Counted from the stretch's first letter, positions 1-8,946 are shown. The stretch: 23,077 bases of DNA from CANJQH01 sp031368515 (GCA_031368515.1 JANMNW010000277.1:1-23077), one strand, 5' to 3'. A program made the numbers and translations. The notes: a model not told the origin generated them from the letters alone.

Positions 1-488
1 AGTACTTCACCACCAAAGAATCGCTTTATCTCGCCGTCCTGGAGCAGCAGCTCGAGCTGTGGTTTGACGACCTCGACGCAGCGCTTGCGCGTCCGCGCCG
101 CACAGCAAAATCCCTGTCTCGCGCCATTGCCGCGTCGCTGGCAGATCGGCCGGCAATGCTGCGCCTGCTCGGCATGATGCACCCTGCTCTCGAACCCAAA
201 AGCAATTACGCCGCCGTGCTTGCCGTGAAGCGCATGCTGATGCGCCGCTTGGCGCAGTCCGGCACAGCCCTTGAGCGCGCAATTGGATTGCGCGCAGGCG
301 ATGGCGCCGCCACATTGATGCGGCTCTACGCGTTGGTCATCGGCGTGCAGCACCTGACGGCGCCATCGGCTGTGGCGCGCGATGTGATTGCGCGCGAAGG
401 CCTGGATTTCTTCAACATCGACTTTGCGCGTGAATTGGAAGCCATGATGCTGCTCTTGCTTACAGGCGCGCAACACCACTCAACATGA
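1..488 (+). CDS. TetR-family transcriptional regulator, C-terminal part (cut by window start)
   Basis: The open frame runs from base 3 to the TGA at 486-488, and its start lies before the window. The first visible residues, YFTTKESLYLAVLEQQ, match the stretch that follows the recognition helix of TetR-type HTH domains (typically 'hYhFpsKeaLl'). The remaining roughly 145 residues are an alpha-helical ligand-binding and dimerisation domain with no diagnostic motif. The family is normally about 190-220 aa, so only the DNA-binding part is missing. The stop overlaps the next gene's start (ATGA at 485-488). This regulator therefore probably heads an operon with the membrane protein and the epimerase, and may repress it. 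The ligand cannot be guessed. Confidence 0.8.
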   Translation, partial: YFTTKESLYLAVLEQQLELWFDDLDAALARPRRTAKSLSRAIAASLADRPAMLRLLGMMHPALEPKSNYAAVLAVKRMLMRRLAQSGTALERAIGLRAGDGAATLMRLYALVIGVQHLTAPSAVARDVIAREGLDFFNIDFARELEAMMLLLLTGAQHHST

Positions 489-1027
489 ACGAGTATTTTC
501 TGGGGCATTTTGCCGGGTTGCGCTGGAGCGCTCGCCTCTCCGCCTTTGCCGGATGGGCGCTGGTCTGTATCACGCTCACCCTCATCGGCCTGCTTGCCTT
601 TGGCTGGGCGTTGATCACCGCCATACTCAGCGGGCTGATCGCCACAGTCGCATTTGTGATGTCCGCAGGCTGGCACCAGATCGGCCACGCGATCGCCGCG
701 CGGGGCACAGGTTATCCAATGACAGGCGTGCGCTACTGGGGCGTGCTGGATTCGTCCATCTATCCCGATGACGAGCCAGCGCTGCCACCGGCGATTCATG
801 TTCGGCGCGCGCTGGGCGGACCCGTTGCAAGTCTGCTTCTCTCGGCGGCGGCCGGAATCTGCATTCTCCTCATTGGCACCGGCCCGTCGCCCGCCTCGCG
901 TATTGCGCAGTTTGTGCTTCTGCTCAATTTCGCGGCCTATACCCTGCAGGCATTTATGCCGCTGGGTTTTAACGATGGCAGCACATTCTTGCGCTGGCTG
1001 CCCAAACTGATTCAAGGTGAAAAATGA
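485..1027 (+). CDS. Integral membrane protein resembling a degenerate M50 (site-2-protease-like) metallopeptidase
   Basis: 180 aa with about four to five hydrophobic segments. Residues 64-68 read HQIGH inside a membrane-embedded stretch (WHQIGHAIAARGTG). This is the layout of the zinc-binding HExxH of M50 peptidases, but with Gln in place of the catalytic Glu. Near the C-terminus, FNDGSTFLRWLP (Asp164) resembles the second M50 motif, usually N-x2-P-x-x-DGG. Both histidines and the Asp that would bind metal are kept, while the general base is lost. It may be a pseudo-protease or a non-peptidase relative. It overlaps its neighbours by ATGA at both ends (485-488 and 1024-1027), so the three genes are translationally coupled. 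The family assignment rests on motif spacing only. Confidence 0.6.
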   Translation: MNEYFLGHFAGLRWSARLSAFAGWALVCITLTLIGLLAFGWALITAILSGLIATVAFVMSAGWHQIGHAIAARGTGYPMTGVRYWGVLDSSIYPDDEPALPPAIHVRRALGGPVASLLLSAAAGICILLIGTGPSPASRIAQFVLLLNFAAYTLQAFMPLGFNDGSTFLRWLPKLIQGEK

Positions 1028-2010
1028 AATACTTTGTCACAGGCGCCACCGGTTTTGTCGGCGGGCGCGTGGCGCGCATGCTGCTCCAGGCAGGACACGA
1101 TGTGATTGCCGTGGTGCGCGCGCCTGAAAAGGCTCGAGACCTGGCCGCGCTCGGCGTCGACATTCGCAAAGGCGACGTGACCGACAAAGAAAGCATGCGC
1201 GCGCCAATGAGCGGCGTCGACGGCGTGTATCACATCGCAGGCTGGTACAAGATCGGCACAAAAGACAAATCTGAAGGCGCGCGCATCAACATCGACGGCA
1301 CACGCAATGTGCTGGACCTCATGCAAATGCTCAAGATTCCCAAAGGCGTCTACACCAGCACGCTGGCGGTGAACAGCGACACGCGTGGCATCGAAGTGGA
1401 TGAAACCTATCGCTTCACAGGCACGCATATCAGCGAATACGATCGCACCAAAGCCGAGGCGCACAAGATCGCGGAGGCATACATCGCCCAGGGACTGCCA
1501 TTGGTGATTGTGCAGCCAGGCCTGATTTATGGACCGGGCGACACCAGCGCCCTGCGCGACGCATTGCGCCAAGCGCTTACGCGCAAGCTTCCCATGATGC
1601 CGCAAAAGACCGCCTACTCATGGGCGCACATCGATGACATCGCGCAGGGCCATATCGCAGCCATGGAACGTGGCCGCATCGGCGAGAGCTACAACATCTG
1701 CGGCCCGAGCCACACGTTTATCGAAGGCATGCGCATGGTCGAAGCCGTCAGCGGCGTCAAGGCGCCGTCAATGACCGGCGCACCGGGCATGCTCAAAGCC
1801 ATGAGCGCCGTGATGAGCGTGATCGAAAAATTGGTGCCGGTGCCGGCCAATTATTCGTCAGAGTTCCTGCGCGTCAGCGCGGGCGTCACATACATAGGCA
1901 ACAACGCCAAAGCGCGCCGGGAACTCGGGTTCAACCCGCGCGCGCTGGCCGACGGCTGGCCGGACAGCATTCGCGATGAAATGAAGGATCTCGGCCTCAC
2001 GCGACAATAA
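1024..2010 (+). CDS. Extended short-chain dehydrogenase, NAD-dependent epimerase/dehydratase family
   Basis: 328 aa. The Rossmann nucleotide-binding motif GATGFVG is at residues 7-13, and the catalytic YxxxK pair of extended SDRs is at Tyr139/Lys143 (EYDRTKAE), preceded by the TSTLAV segment that supplies the active-site Ser/Thr. The layout resembles dihydroflavonol-4-reductase or 3-beta-HSD-like members, with VQPGLIYGPGD after the active site. The C-terminal substrate domain gives no clear specificity. It is the last gene of the TetR/M50-like/SDR operon (ATGA overlap at 1024-1027). Its 3' end overlaps the convergent DMT permease gene by 14 nt. The substrate is unknown; family-level assignment is safe. 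Confidence 0.85.
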   Translation: MKYFVTGATGFVGGRVARMLLQAGHDVIAVVRAPEKARDLAALGVDIRKGDVTDKESMRAPMSGVDGVYHIAGWYKIGTKDKSEGARINIDGTRNVLDLMQMLKIPKGVYTSTLAVNSDTRGIEVDETYRFTGTHISEYDRTKAEAHKIAEAYIAQGLPLVIVQPGLIYGPGDTSALRDALRQALTRKLPMMPQKTAYSWAHIDDIAQGHIAAMERGRIGESYNICGPSHTFIEGMRMVEAVSGVKAPSMTGAPGMLKAMSAVMSVIEKLVPVPANYSSEFLRVSAGVTYIGNNAKARRELGFNPRALADGWPDSIRDEMKDLGLTRQ

Positions 2011-2842
2011 GCGCGACAGCGACCGCGCACACCGCGATGCCCCCCCACTGAACAGGCGCGATATCTTCTTTCAGAAATATGCGGCTGAGGATAATGGTTG
2101 AGACCGGATAAAGCGAGCTAAGCACCACGGCGATGTCCAGCCGGGTGAATTGTTTGGCAACAAGATACAACGCATTGCCGAGCGCGTCCAGCACGCCTGA
2201 CAAAAACGCCACCGGCGTGAACGCCGCCGCGCTTACGCGGCTGCGCGTGACCAGCACGATGGCCAGCGCCGCGGCGATCATCGTCGCGCGCGCGGACGCC
2301 AGCGACCCAAACAGATGGCGTTCATTCGTCCAGCCGATCGCAATCAGAAAGGCGCCGAAGCCCAGACCGGACACCACGCCGGTGATCACGCTGGCGCGCC
2401 GGCTTGCGGCGGCGCCCGGCGCGGCGCTACGCGAGACCAAAATGCTTCCAACCGCAGCCAATGCAAACCCGATCAATTGCGAGGGGGCCGGCAACCCTTC
2501 GCCCAGCGCCACATACAGCACGGGTATGGCTTGCGCCACGACCGTGGAGACAGGCGCGACAACACTGGCGGCGCCGCGCGATAACCCGTAATAGAGCAGC
2601 GACAAGCCCAGCAGGCCCGTCAAGCCGGCGAGCGCGCCATAACCCAGGCTGGGGGCATCCGGCACGCCTTCGCGCCAAACAGCCGCCAGGACAATCATCA
2701 TGATCAGGCCGGCGCTGCCGCCCGCAATGAGCACATGCATGCTTTGCGCCCGGCGTGAAGCTTGCCCGCCGGCAAAGTCGCCGCTGCCCCAGATCAACGC
2801 GCTTGCCAGCGCAAGCAACGCTCCCAACACGGTCGAAGGCAT
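1997..2842 (-). CDS. DMT-superfamily (EamA-type) membrane transporter
   Basis: 281 aa, almost wholly hydrophobic, with about ten predicted membrane helices in two EamA-like halves. The first half begins LLALASALIWGSGDF and contains the YYGLSRGAASVVAPVSTVVAQAIPV stretch. The second contains YLVAKQFTRLDIAVVLSSLYPVSTIILSRIFLKE, which is the signature repeat end of EamA domains ('P.....l....l.Ek'). It is probably a drug, metabolite or amino-acid exporter of the inner membrane. The start ATG (2842-2840) is preceded by GGGAGA, a possible ribosome binding site about 13 nt upstream. It converges with the epimerase gene and shares 14 nt with its 3' end. The substrate cannot be told. Confidence 0.85.
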   Translation of the reverse strand: MPSTVLGALLALASALIWGSGDFAGGQASRRAQSMHVLIAGGSAGLIMMIVLAAVWREGVPDAPSLGYGALAGLTGLLGLSLLYYGLSRGAASVVAPVSTVVAQAIPVLYVALGEGLPAPSQLIGFALAAVGSILVSRSAAPGAAASRRASVITGVVSGLGFGAFLIAIGWTNERHLFGSLASARATMIAAALAIVLVTRSRVSAAAFTPVAFLSGVLDALGNALYLVAKQFTRLDIAVVLSSLYPVSTIILSRIFLKEDIAPVQWGGIAVCAVAVALIVA

Positions 2843-2977
2843 GCGTTAGCGCGTCTCCCGTTTGCAGCGCAATGCGCACCTTCGTATCCGACCTGCGGTA
2901 TGCATAGCGGGCAGATTGTAAGACACTGCATGTCGCGGGAATGACAAACCATCGCACCTGTGTGTGAGAATTGCGGC

Positions 2978-4756
2978 ATGATCGCCTCGCACGTGATTGA
3001 TCTTCTTGCGCGCGCGCCTGAAGTCGAGCCCAACGTTGACATATCACCCGACGGCATGCGCGCCACATTTGTGCGCAGCGATGCCGGCGTCCATGCCATA
3101 CACGTGCTCGACCTGGCTTCCGGCGCAATCGACCGCATCTCTCCAACCGGCGTCGGCTGTGCTGCGCCGCACTTTTCGCGCGACGGCCGTTACGTGTACT
3201 TCGCGCGTGATCACGACGGCGACGAATGCTGGGATCTGTATCGATGCAATCTTGAAACGCGCTCGATCGAGCGCATGCTGGCGCAGCGCAGCGCCGGCAA
3301 CCCGCACGTCGACGCCGCCCCCGACCACGATCATATGCTCGTCACATCGGCGGCAAACGGCCGCTTCACGCTCTGCGAGCTGGCGATCGAAACGCAAAAC
3401 GTCAAGCCGCTGACCCGGCACGCATTCGCCGACGGCACGGGCGTGTATTCGCCCGACGGCGCGTGGATTGCCTTTGACGCGCATACACGCGGGCAGGACA
3501 GCAGCATCTTCGTCATGCGTCGCGACGGCTCCGTGCTGCGCGAGCTGGTGCGCAACGGCGCACAGCCGTGCTGGTCGCCCGACGGCGCGCGCATCGCCTT
3601 TCATGCCATGCGCGACAGCGACGACATCGGCATTTGCGACCTGGCGACCGGCAAGCTGCGCTGGCTGGCCGAATCACGCTGGGACGAGCGGCTGGCAAGC
3701 TGGTCGCCAGACGGCCGGCTGCTGGCCTATGTCAAAAACGACGATGGCGCGCACAGTGTCTTCGTCGCGCGCGCCGACGACGGCGCCGTCATCGCGCGCA
3801 TCGCGCCGGCCGATGGCGTGATCGACTCGACGCCGCGATTCGCGCGCAATGGCGCATCGATACTGTTTGTCTTCAGCAACCATCGCACGCCCGGTGCGCT
3901 GTTTGAATGCACCCTGGCCACCGGCGCCTTGAAGAATTGGACGCCGACACCGGCCGAGCTTGACGCATTCGACTTTGTCGCGCCATTTGTGGCGCGCTAC
4001 GAAAGCGAGCACGGTCTACAAGTGCCTGCGATTGTTTATCCATCGCGCAGCGCCGGCCCCGCCGCGCCGGCGGTTCTGATCATGCATGGCGGGCCAACCT
4101 GGGCTTATCACAATTTCTGGCATCCGATAACACAGCTGCTCACGGCCATCGGTTGCACCGTGATCGGCCCCAACTATCGCGGCAGCACCGGCTACGGCCG
4201 CGCTTATCAGAACGCCAATCGCTATGATCTTGGCCGCGGCGATGTGCTCGATTGCATCGCCGGCGTGGACTGGCTGATCGATCAGAACCTTGCGGGGAGC
4301 CAGCGGATCGGCGTGACCGGCGCAAGCCAGGGCGGTTATATGACCATGATGTGCCTGGCAAAGCACCCAGAGCGCTGGCGCGCCGGCTCGTCGCTGATCG
4401 GCTATTTCAATTGCTTCACCGAGTTTGCCGCCGAACGCGAAGACTTGCAGTATTGGGATCTGCAGAACATGGGCGACCCGGCCACGCCCGAAGGTGAAGC
4501 GCGCTTTCGCGAGCGCTCGCCGATCTTCTTTATCGACAACGTCGTCGCGCCGGTGCAATTGCTGGCGGGCCGCAACGATCCGCGCTGCCCGGCAGCTGAA
4601 ACCGAGGACGTGCACCGCGCCCTGACGCAGCGCGGCATCGCCGTCGACATGAAAATCTATGAAGATGAAGGCCATGGCTTTCTCAAAGTCGACAACTTTG
4701 TCGACGCTGCGGCCCGGCGCGTGGCGTTCTTCGACCGCCACTTAAACGCACCTTGA
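2978..4756 (+). CDS. S9-family (prolyl oligopeptidase-type) serine peptidase, acylaminoacyl-peptidase-like
   Basis: 592 aa. Residues about 20-330 form WD40/TolB-like beta-propeller blades with repeated xxSPDG motifs (ISPDG, YSPDG, WSPDG). Residues about 345-590 form an alpha/beta hydrolase domain with HGGP (oxyanion), NYRGSTGYG, the nucleophile motif GASQGG (Ser450), Asp534 (GRNDPRCP) and His566 (EGHGF), so a full catalytic triad. There is no signal peptide, so it is probably a cytoplasmic oligopeptidase. The in-frame GTG at 2960 would add six residues (VCENCG). ATG 2978 is preferred because a -10-like GAGAAT ends 6 nt before it, as at other leaderless starts here. The stop overlaps the next gene's TTG start (TTGA at 4753-4756). 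Confidence 0.9.
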   Translation: MIASHVIDLLARAPEVEPNVDISPDGMRATFVRSDAGVHAIHVLDLASGAIDRISPTGVGCAAPHFSRDGRYVYFARDHDGDECWDLYRCNLETRSIERMLAQRSAGNPHVDAAPDHDHMLVTSAANGRFTLCELAIETQNVKPLTRHAFADGTGVYSPDGAWIAFDAHTRGQDSSIFVMRRDGSVLRELVRNGAQPCWSPDGARIAFHAMRDSDDIGICDLATGKLRWLAESRWDERLASWSPDGRLLAYVKNDDGAHSVFVARADDGAVIARIAPADGVIDSTPRFARNGASILFVFSNHRTPGALFECTLATGALKNWTPTPAELDAFDFVAPFVARYESEHGLQVPAIVYPSRSAGPAAPAVLIMHGGPTWAYHNFWHPITQLLTAIGCTVIGPNYRGSTGYGRAYQNANRYDLGRGDVLDCIAGVDWLIDQNLAGSQRIGVTGASQGGYMTMMCLAKHPERWRAGSSLIGYFNCFTEFAAEREDLQYWDLQNMGDPATPEGEARFRERSPIFFIDNVVAPVQLLAGRNDPRCPAAETEDVHRALTQRGIAVDMKIYEDEGHGFLKVDNFVDAAARRVAFFDRHLNAP

Positions 4757-5520
4757 CGCAACCCGAGTTCACCCTGACGCTGAACTGCGATTATGGCGAC
4801 GGTCTGGCCGACGAGGCCATGCTGGCGCACATCGACGCGGTCAACATCAGCTGCGGCGCACTCGGCGCAGGCGAAGATCAGATTCGCGAAAGCGTGCGGC
4901 TTTGCCAGTCGCTCGGGGTTGCGATTGGCGCGGCGCCTAGCCAGGCCGATCACGCCGGCCATGGCCGCCGCATCACCATCATGACGCCGGAAAGCGTAGC
5001 CGCAACGGTGCGGCTGCAGGTCGTGCTGCTGATGCGCATCGCAGCGGAAACCGGCGCGGGTGTGCGCCACGTGCGGCTGCATGGCGCGCTGGGTCAGTTC
5101 GCCGCAACCGATCCGGATGTGGCCCAGGCAGTGACCCAGTCGCTCGCCGCGCTCGACAAAACGCTCGTGCTGATCGCGCCATTTGGATCGCATCTGATCG
5201 ATGCCGCGCGCCGGCTGCGCATGCGCAGCGCTCCCGAGGTGTCGGCCGACCGGGTGTACGAACCCGACGGCGTGCTGCGCGGGCGCAGCATGCCCGGCGC
5301 GTTTCTCGAAGATTTTTCCGCCAGCCTGGCGCAGCTTGTCAGCGCCTGCCAGCGCGGCCATGTGGTCGCGCACACCGGCGCCAAAGTCTTTCTAGAAGCG
5401 CACACTGCGCACATCGATGCGCGCGAACGGCGCGCGGCGGCGCGCGCCATGTTTCTGCGGCGCGAGCTGCCGCGTGCGGGCGTGCGTTGCGCGCCACTTG
5501 CGCCTGCCCGCTTCGACTGA
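4753..5520 (+). CDS. Divergent LamB/YcsF family protein (PxpA-like, 5-oxoprolinase subunit A family)
   Basis: 255 aa, the usual PxpA length. Family landmarks appear in order: LNCDYGDG (canonical LNCDLGE), VNISCGALGAGED (canonical ANIACGFHAGD), GHGRR, HVRLHGALGQ (canonical HVKPHGALYN), and SADRVYEPDGVLRGRSMPGA (canonical ADRaY..dG.L..R...GA). PxpA works with PxpB and PxpC to open 5-oxoproline with ATP. Neither partner is in the window, and several conserved positions differ (Glu to Asp after NCD.G, loss of the FHAG His). Activity may therefore differ. The TTG start overlaps the S9 peptidase stop, so the two are translationally coupled. A role in handling pyroglutamyl peptides released by that peptidase is an inference only. 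Confidence 0.75.
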   Translation: MTQPEFTLTLNCDYGDGLADEAMLAHIDAVNISCGALGAGEDQIRESVRLCQSLGVAIGAAPSQADHAGHGRRITIMTPESVAATVRLQVVLLMRIAAETGAGVRHVRLHGALGQFAATDPDVAQAVTQSLAALDKTLVLIAPFGSHLIDAARRLRMRSAPEVSADRVYEPDGVLRGRSMPGAFLEDFSASLAQLVSACQRGHVVAHTGAKVFLEAHTAHIDARERRAAARAMFLRRELPRAGVRCAPLAPARFD

Positions 5521-5523
5521 CGC

Positions 5524-7974
5524 CTATTGCACCTGCACTTCAAAAACGTGCATGTGATAGCCATCGCCCGGCATCAGGCGCTTGTCGACAATCTCGAACT
5601 TGATGTCGCTGATCGGCGTCGCGCCGTCGGAAATGTCAAACGTCAGAACTGGATTGGGGCCGCTGTCAAAAAAGTCATACGCGATGGTGTCAGATTCGCC
5701 CTGCGCGGTGGTGACGGTCACAAACACTTTGACGGCGACGATGGTTTGTATTTGCACGCTTGCCTTGCGCACTGCGCGCGGCTGCAAAAACGCCACGTCG
5801 ATCACAAACGGATTGGCTTTGGCCGCACGCGCCGGGGTGGAAGCCTCGCCGTCGACCAGCGCCTCGGGCCCGCCGATGTCGAGCAGCGAATGGTTGATCA
5901 CCACCGGGCTGCCACTCAAAGTCAGCTCGGCGCTGGCCAGCTCATCAATCACCAGGGTGCCCGGCGCAACCTCTGCAGGCTGGGCATAGGTTTCGCTCGA
6001 TTCAGGCGGTGCGCCCGGCGGCGGAACAGGCAGCGGCGATGCCAGCGGGTCAAACAATTGCGCGTCGGCGCGGCTCGCGCCCAGCACGACGGCCGAGTTG
6101 AACACCGGCTTGCCCTGCGGCGACGTGTGCATTTGCGCCGGGAAGCGCCCGGCGCAGGCGGCCAGCGACAGATCGGGCAGCGGCTGACTGTGATCCCAAA
6201 ACAATACGGCGGGGCGTTGAATCAGCGCATCGACAGTATCGCAATTCAACGTGCCTAACGTGATCACTTGAATGCGGCGCGACGGCGCAAGCTCATATTC
6301 AATGCTCTTGGGTTCGGGCATGCCCGTTTCCCAGCAGCAATGATAGAGATACAGATTGGTCGCGGGAGGCAGCGTTTCCGCAACGTCGGTCAGAATGCGC
6401 GCCACCGGGGTGTTGTCATAGGGCAGCCCGGCCACGTAGCGCTCAAAATAGCGCTGCATGTTCAACCCAAGAATGGCGCCGAGAACGGCCAGCAGGGACA
6501 GCGCAGCCGCCAGTTGCGAAGCGCCGCGCTGCCGCATGACGTTAAACAACCACCAAATTCCGCTGGCGACCAGAATGTAGGCAATGGGCGCGGCGCCAAG
6601 CGTGCGCGAAGCGGAAGGCACTTCTTCCTGGAAATTGATCACCAGCATGGAGGGCACTTGCAGCAGCACAAATGGCACGATCAACAACGGCAACCAGCGC
6701 CGCTTTTCGCCGCGCAGCCAATAGGCGAGCCCGGCCAGCATAAACACTCCGCTGATCAGATCCAGGTGCGGCACGCCAGGCGGGTTGCTGCGAAACACGA
6801 TGTCGCCGCTGACGTGAAAAGCCAGCATGGCGCGAATAAAGTTCTGCACCAGGCGCTGGGGCACGTTTTCTGCGCCAAAAAACTTGCCGCCAATGTAGCC
6901 GTTGACAAATCCTTCCGAATCGCCGGAGAACACCAGCGCAAATGGAACGGCCAGAATCAGCATGGTCGCAAGAAACAGCCCGAGCGCCCGCCATTCCATG
7001 CGCTGCCCAAACAGCCGCAGCGCCAGAAGCGTCACAAACATCGTCGGCGCAACCACGAACGATTGCGGATAGCCATACAGCCCGAGCGTGCTCGCCACCG
7101 CCGCCAGCACGATGTTGATCACGCCGCCGCCCTGCAGATAACGCGCGATCAGCCACATCGCAAGCGTCACAAGAGCGGGCACGACGATCTGCGAATTGCC
7201 AAGCCGGCTGAAAATCAGCAGCCACGACGAAACTCCGGTGACAAAGGCGGCGAGCAGGGCAAACGAATGGCCGGCCAATCGGCGGCTCAGAAGATAGGCG
7301 CCCAGCACGCTGCCTAGGCTGACCACCACCGACGCCAGCTTGAGTCCGGTGTAGTCCATGCCCGTCACGCCGACGATGGGCCAAATCAAATAGTGATACA
7401 GCGGCCCGCTGCTCAGGATGAAGTTGAAGGGCCAAAAACCGGACCGAATGTCGCTCACATATTCGTAGACGATGTTGATATCGCCATACATTTCGGCCTG
7501 CAAATCGTCCAGCCGATAGAGGCGCAACACGATCGGTATCGCCACCACGGCCATGGCCGCAAGCGCGGCCAGCCATTGCCGGCCGGTCAGCTCGCCTGGC
7601 GCGTCGGCCGCCCGCATGCCGGAGACGGCATGCGCGGCTCGATCGCGTAGCGCACCCAGCCAATCGCGGCCGCTTCTGGGTTGAATCGGCGCGGCTCTCT
7701 GAAGCGGGGGCGGCGGCTGTGCCAGGGCGGGCTCCGCAACCAGCGCATTGAGGCGCACGCCCATGCCGGCCAGCAGCGGGTTCCACAGGCGTTCAGCCCA
7801 GCCCGCGCCGCGCAGCGCCGCCACACGCGTGACGAGCGCAAGAACGACAACACCAGCCAGCGCCAGCAGCAGCGCGCCCACGCCCATGCGCAAGGCCGCC
7901 AGAAAAACCACAGCCGGCACGGCGATCAGGGACGCCCACAGTGCGAGGCGGATAACACGGTTTGCAATGTTCAT
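5524..7974 (-). CDS. Large membrane glycosyltransferase (GT39/ArnT-PMT-like) with C-terminal beta-rich domain
   Basis: 816 aa from ATG 7974, which begins the hydrophobic MNIANRVIRLALWASL. The frame is open further upstream without a convincing start. Two N-terminal helices (residues 1-55) and a Pro-rich linker are followed by about ten helices (about residues 130-540). LQAEMYGDINIVYEYV, in the first large loop, sits where GT-C enzymes carry their acidic D/E motif. After the helices comes a soluble region of about 270 residues whose last 130 resemble an F5/8 (discoidin-like) carbohydrate-binding beta-sandwich. It likely moves a sugar from a polyprenyl-phosphate donor outside the membrane. A TACATT hexamer lies 12 nt before ATG. 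It is transcribed divergently from mtnP. Confidence 0.75.
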   Translation of the reverse strand: MNIANRVIRLALWASLIAVPAVVFLAALRMGVGALLLALAGVVVLALVTRVAALRGAGWAERLWNPLLAGMGVRLNALVAEPALAQPPPPLQRAAPIQPRSGRDWLGALRDRAAHAVSGMRAADAPGELTGRQWLAALAAMAVVAIPIVLRLYRLDDLQAEMYGDINIVYEYVSDIRSGFWPFNFILSSGPLYHYLIWPIVGVTGMDYTGLKLASVVVSLGSVLGAYLLSRRLAGHSFALLAAFVTGVSSWLLIFSRLGNSQIVVPALVTLAMWLIARYLQGGGVINIVLAAVASTLGLYGYPQSFVVAPTMFVTLLALRLFGQRMEWRALGLFLATMLILAVPFALVFSGDSEGFVNGYIGGKFFGAENVPQRLVQNFIRAMLAFHVSGDIVFRSNPPGVPHLDLISGVFMLAGLAYWLRGEKRRWLPLLIVPFVLLQVPSMLVINFQEEVPSASRTLGAAPIAYILVASGIWWLFNVMRQRGASQLAAALSLLAVLGAILGLNMQRYFERYVAGLPYDNTPVARILTDVAETLPPATNLYLYHCCWETGMPEPKSIEYELAPSRRIQVITLGTLNCDTVDALIQRPAVLFWDHSQPLPDLSLAACAGRFPAQMHTSPQGKPVFNSAVVLGASRADAQLFDPLASPLPVPPPGAPPESSETYAQPAEVAPGTLVIDELASAELTLSGSPVVINHSLLDIGGPEALVDGEASTPARAAKANPFVIDVAFLQPRAVRKASVQIQTIVAVKVFVTVTTAQGESDTIAYDFFDSGPNPVLTFDISDGATPISDIKFEIVDKRLMPGDGYHMHVFEVQVQ

Positions 7975-8075
7975 CGTGTGAAGTTCAATGTAGGATTTTG
8001 TTCCGCGTGCAGGGTTAAATTCTAGAGCCAATCTTAAAACAGGTGCTTCCCGCCTTCAGCGTGCGCAGCCGCGCG

Positions 8076-8081
8076 TAGAAT
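8076..8081 (+). promoter_or_regulatory. -10-like hexamer for leaderless mtnP
   Basis: TAGAAT lies 7 nt upstream of the mtnP ATG at 8089, and no Shine-Dalgarno sequence lies between. This implies transcription starting at or next to the start codon. No good -35 element is seen. Confidence 0.45.
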
Positions 8082-8088
8082 CTCGGGC

Positions 8089-8946
8089 ATGAGTGATGAC
8101 ACCATCGGCCTGGGCGTGATCGGCGGCAGCGGCCTGTATGGCATGCCCGGATTAAGCGACGTGCGCGAGCAAAGCATTGCCACGCCGTTTGGCGATCCGT
8201 CGGATGCGGTGATCATCGGCACGCTCAACGGCGTGCGCGTGGCATTCTTGCCGCGCCACGGCCGCGGTCATCGCTATAACCCCAGCGAAGTCAACTATCG
8301 CGCCAATATCTACGCGCTCAAGTCGCTGGGTGTAAGGCACATCGTCAGCGTCAGCGCGTGCGGCAGCCTTCGCGAGCAGATGCGGCCGCTGGACATCGTG
8401 GTGCCGACCCAATTGTTCGATCACACCAAAGGCAAACGGGCCGCCAGCTTTTTTGACCGCGGCATAGTCGGCCATGTGTCGGTGGGAAATCCGTTCAGCG
8501 CCAGCCTGAGCCGCGCGGTGGTCGAGGCCGTGCGCGCGAGCGGCGGCGCCGTCCACGACAGCGGCACGCTGATCACTATCGAAGGCCCGCGCTTCAGCAC
8601 CAAAGCCGAAAGCCTTGCCTTTCGAGCCTGGGGCTGCGACATCATCGGCATGACCGCGTGCCCGGAGGCGTTTCTGGCGCGCGAAGCCGAGATCGATTTT
8701 GCGATCATGGCCCATGTCACCGACTACGATGTGTGGCGCGAAGAAGAGGGCGAGGTCACTGTGGAAATGGTGATCAAGCGGCTGCATGCCAACCTGGCGC
8801 TGGCGCAGCAAGCCATTGCGCGGATCGCGGCAACTGTCGGCAGCCTGCCTCACGAAAGCGCCGGCGCGTCGCGGCATGCCGTCATGACGGCGCCCGACCG
8901 CATTTCTGCGGATGCGAAAGACCGGGTAAAGCTCATCACCGGTTGA
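8089..8946 (+). CDS. mtnP: S-methyl-5'-thioadenosine phosphorylase
   Basis: 285 aa, the normal length for the trimeric PNP/MTAP family. GVIGGSGLYG near the N-terminus forms the phosphate-binding loop. LPRHGRGHRYNPSEVNYRANIYALKSLGV and VSACGSLRE are family signatures. IEGPRFSTKAES precedes IIGMTACPEAFLAREAEI, and the purine-binding segment reads VTDYDVW. The paired Asp residues there are the mark of 6-aminopurine (MTA) specificity, rather than the Asn of guanosine/hypoxanthine phosphorylases. It cleaves methylthioadenosine to adenine and methylthioribose-1-phosphate in methionine salvage, in the cytoplasm. No other methionine-salvage gene is nearby. The start fits a leaderless transcript. Confidence 0.9.
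   Translation: MSDDTIGLGVIGGSGLYGMPGLSDVREQSIATPFGDPSDAVIIGTLNGVRVAFLPRHGRGHRYNPSEVNYRANIYALKSLGVRHIVSVSACGSLREQMRPLDIVVPTQLFDHTKGKRAASFFDRGIVGHVSVGNPFSASLSRAVVEAVRASGGAVHDSGTLITIEGPRFSTKAESLAFRAWGCDIIGMTACPEAFLAREAEIDFAIMAHVTDYDVWREEEGEVTVEMVIKRLHANLALAQQAIARIAATVGSLPHESAGASRHAVMTAPDRISADAKDRVKLITG

Noticed and set aside
2960..2977. GTG 2960 as start of the S9 peptidase with a Cys-x-x-Cys N-terminus
   Set aside because: The added residues VCENCG overlap the -10-like GAGAAT and do not match the family N-terminus. ATG 2978 is simpler.
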